From the NCBI GenBank assembly GCA_031289935.1, contig JAITON010000202.1:1-6817 (forward strand): a DNA stretch of 6,817 nt. The letters run 5' to 3'. The position numbers and the translations under genes are program-made. Positions 6,141 through 6,817 of this stretch are shown one piece after another (within the stretch, counting starts at the first letter, position 1; every line of letters begins with the position of its first letter). This DNA is from Treponema sp. (GTDB lineage: Bacteria > Spirochaetota > Spirochaetia > Treponematales > Breznakiellaceae). A model generated the notes under the pieces. It was not told where the DNA came from. It saw only the letters and a program-made list of their open reading frames with translations, and searched no databases.

Positions 6141-6274
6141 GCGCTCTTCGGGCCACGGCCCGCCCGCCCGGGCCACGGCCCGCGCTCTTCGGGCCACGGC
6201 CCGCGCTCTTCGGACCACGGCCCGCGCTCTTCGGACCACGGCCCGCGCTCCCCGGGCCACGGCCCGCGCTCCCC
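6129..6274. repeat. Tandem array of seven 21-bp palindromic units (array 2)
   Basis: Seven units have the plus-strand core GGRCCACGGCCC (starting at 6129, 6150, 6170, 6191, 6212, 6233 and 6254) and a 9-nt linker GCGCTCTTC or GCGCTCCCC; the second linker differs (GCCCGCCC) and is 8 nt. The core is two 5-nt complementary arms around AC. On the minus strand, which is the coding strand of both flanking genes, every core variant still pairs, because the A in GGACC becomes a G-U wobble. The array fills most of the 216-bp gap between the stop at 6290 and the U32 ATG. Several frames are open across it and translate as arginine, glycine and proline-rich heptapeptides; I read these as by-products of the 21-bp period. 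Confidence 0.93.
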
Positions 6275-6289
6275 GGGGCTGCGCATATA

Positions 6290-6817
6290 TCAGGCATCCG
6301 GCCCATCCACCAGCCCCGATAAATCACCCTTCCCCTTAAAGCGCAGCACGTTCACCATAAAGATGTTGAGCTTGTTCACGATGTTCGGGGGCAGCAGGTT
6401 GCCGTCTACCTCCACCGAGAGGACCGGGTAGTTCCGTTCCCGGGCCCAGGGCGTAAAGAGCCCTTCGATAACCCGGCCGATAAGGCAGGCGAAGGGGCTG
6501 ATGTTCACGATGCCGCTGTAGCCCTGCTCCATGGCCGTGGCGGCGGCCCCGCTGGACACGGCGATCTCGCTGTTGAGTTCCAGGTTCACAAAGTGCTTCT
6601 GGGTGTTGGCCATGATCTCGCGCATGTCGTGGGGGGTCTTGGGGATGAGCCCCGTGGGTTCCAGAATTTTGAGGACCTTCTTTTCGATGGAATGCTTCCA
6701 CCATTCTTCGATCTGGAGCTTTTGCCGCTTCCAGCGGGCGCCCTTTTCCCCCAGTTTGATGCGCTTGCCCAGGTCGTATTCCCGCACAAAATCCAGGTAG
6801 TGAATCCATTCGGCGAT
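6290..6817 (-). CDS. Acyl-CoA dehydratase activase-related protein (HgdC/HgdB-like), C-terminal part
   Basis: The frame is open from the right edge (IAEWIHYLDF…) to a TGA at 6292-6290, giving the last 175 residues; the start lies outside the window. The segments ELNSEIAVSSGAAATAM (80-96), NISPFACLIGRVIEG (105-119) and VLSVEVDGN (132-140) resemble the C-terminal region of the large proteins that join a BcrAD/BadFG ATPase (2-hydroxyglutaryl-CoA dehydratase activator type) to a DUF2229 / HgdB-like part. Cys111 sits where such proteins carry a metal-cluster cysteine. These proteins are common in anaerobes and usually very long (over 1000 residues), but the substrate of this group is generally unknown. 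It is co-directional with the U32 gene and separated from it by array 2, with no conventional terminator. The family assignment rests on the C-terminus only. Confidence 0.7.
   Translation of the reverse strand: MAEWIHYLDFVREYDLGKRIKLGEKGARWKRQKLQIEEWWKHSIEKKVLKILEPTGLIPKTPHDMREIMANTQKHFVNLELNSEIAVSSGAAATAMEQGYSGIVNISPFACLIGRVIEGLFTPWARERNYPVLSVEVDGNLLPPNIVNKLNIFMVNVLRFKGKGDLSGLVDGPDA

Noticed and set aside
6061..6327. Minus-strand 88-codon ORF through array 2
   Set aside because: Most of it is repeat translation, and its first part overlaps the end of the activase-like gene in another frame. Only its last 10 codons have a plausible start signal, listed separately.
5663..6431. Plus-strand open frames across array 2 giving proline/arginine-rich repeat proteins
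   Set aside because: Several frames on both strands are open only because the repeat period is 21 bp; none has a convincing start or a conserved flank, and they cut into the U32 and activase-like genes.

Overview
The window reads as accessory-rich bacterial chromosome with GC-rich, closely packed genes. Family composition (a lone condensation-type acyltransferase, a double-length U32 protein, an activase-like 2-hydroxyacyl-CoA dehydratase relative and a retropepsin-like remnant) and the many short tandem repeats suggest an anaerobic host-associated bacterium. My best guess is a gut spirochaete of the Treponema type. That guess is inference; no marker gene here proves it.

Layout. Positions 1-167 are eight tandem copies of a 21-bp unit. 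The array runs straight into the catalytic motif of a broken clan AA (retropepsin-like) aspartic protease gene (158-563, +), which has lost its N-terminus and carries a frameshifting 37-bp insertion. A good sigma70-type promoter (483-511) lies inside the decayed 3' part of this remnant and drives an intact condensation-domain / CAT-superfamily acyltransferase (556-1854, +). A strong hairpin (1886-1917) sits between this gene and a convergent minus-strand cluster.

The minus-strand cluster, read from right to left, is: the C-terminal end of an activase-related acyl-CoA dehydratase family protein (6290 to the right edge); a 21-bp repeat array (6129-6274) with an inverted partial unit beside it; a possible 10-codon leader ORF (6061-6093); a double-domain U32 protein (4100-6073); a class III PLP aminotransferase (2893-4107); and a patatin-like phospholipase (1947-2909). 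The last three overlap by 8 and 17 nt with good Shine-Dalgarno sequences, so they are very probably co-transcribed and translationally coupled. No shared pathway is obvious: RNA or cofactor hydroxylation (U32), amino-group transfer and lipid hydrolysis do not form a known module.

The most notable feature is a recurring architecture. Three different short repeats in the window (the left array, the right array, and a 12-bp repeat inside the 3' ends of the U32 and patatin genes) are all built on a 12-nt core of two 5-nt arms that are reverse complements separated by 2 nt. Both arrays use the same 12-nt core plus 9-nt linker spacing (21 nt), with different core sequences and a shared GAGCGC in most linkers. 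This looks like a family of short palindromic repeats that multiplies between genes and, where the length is a multiple of three, inside them.
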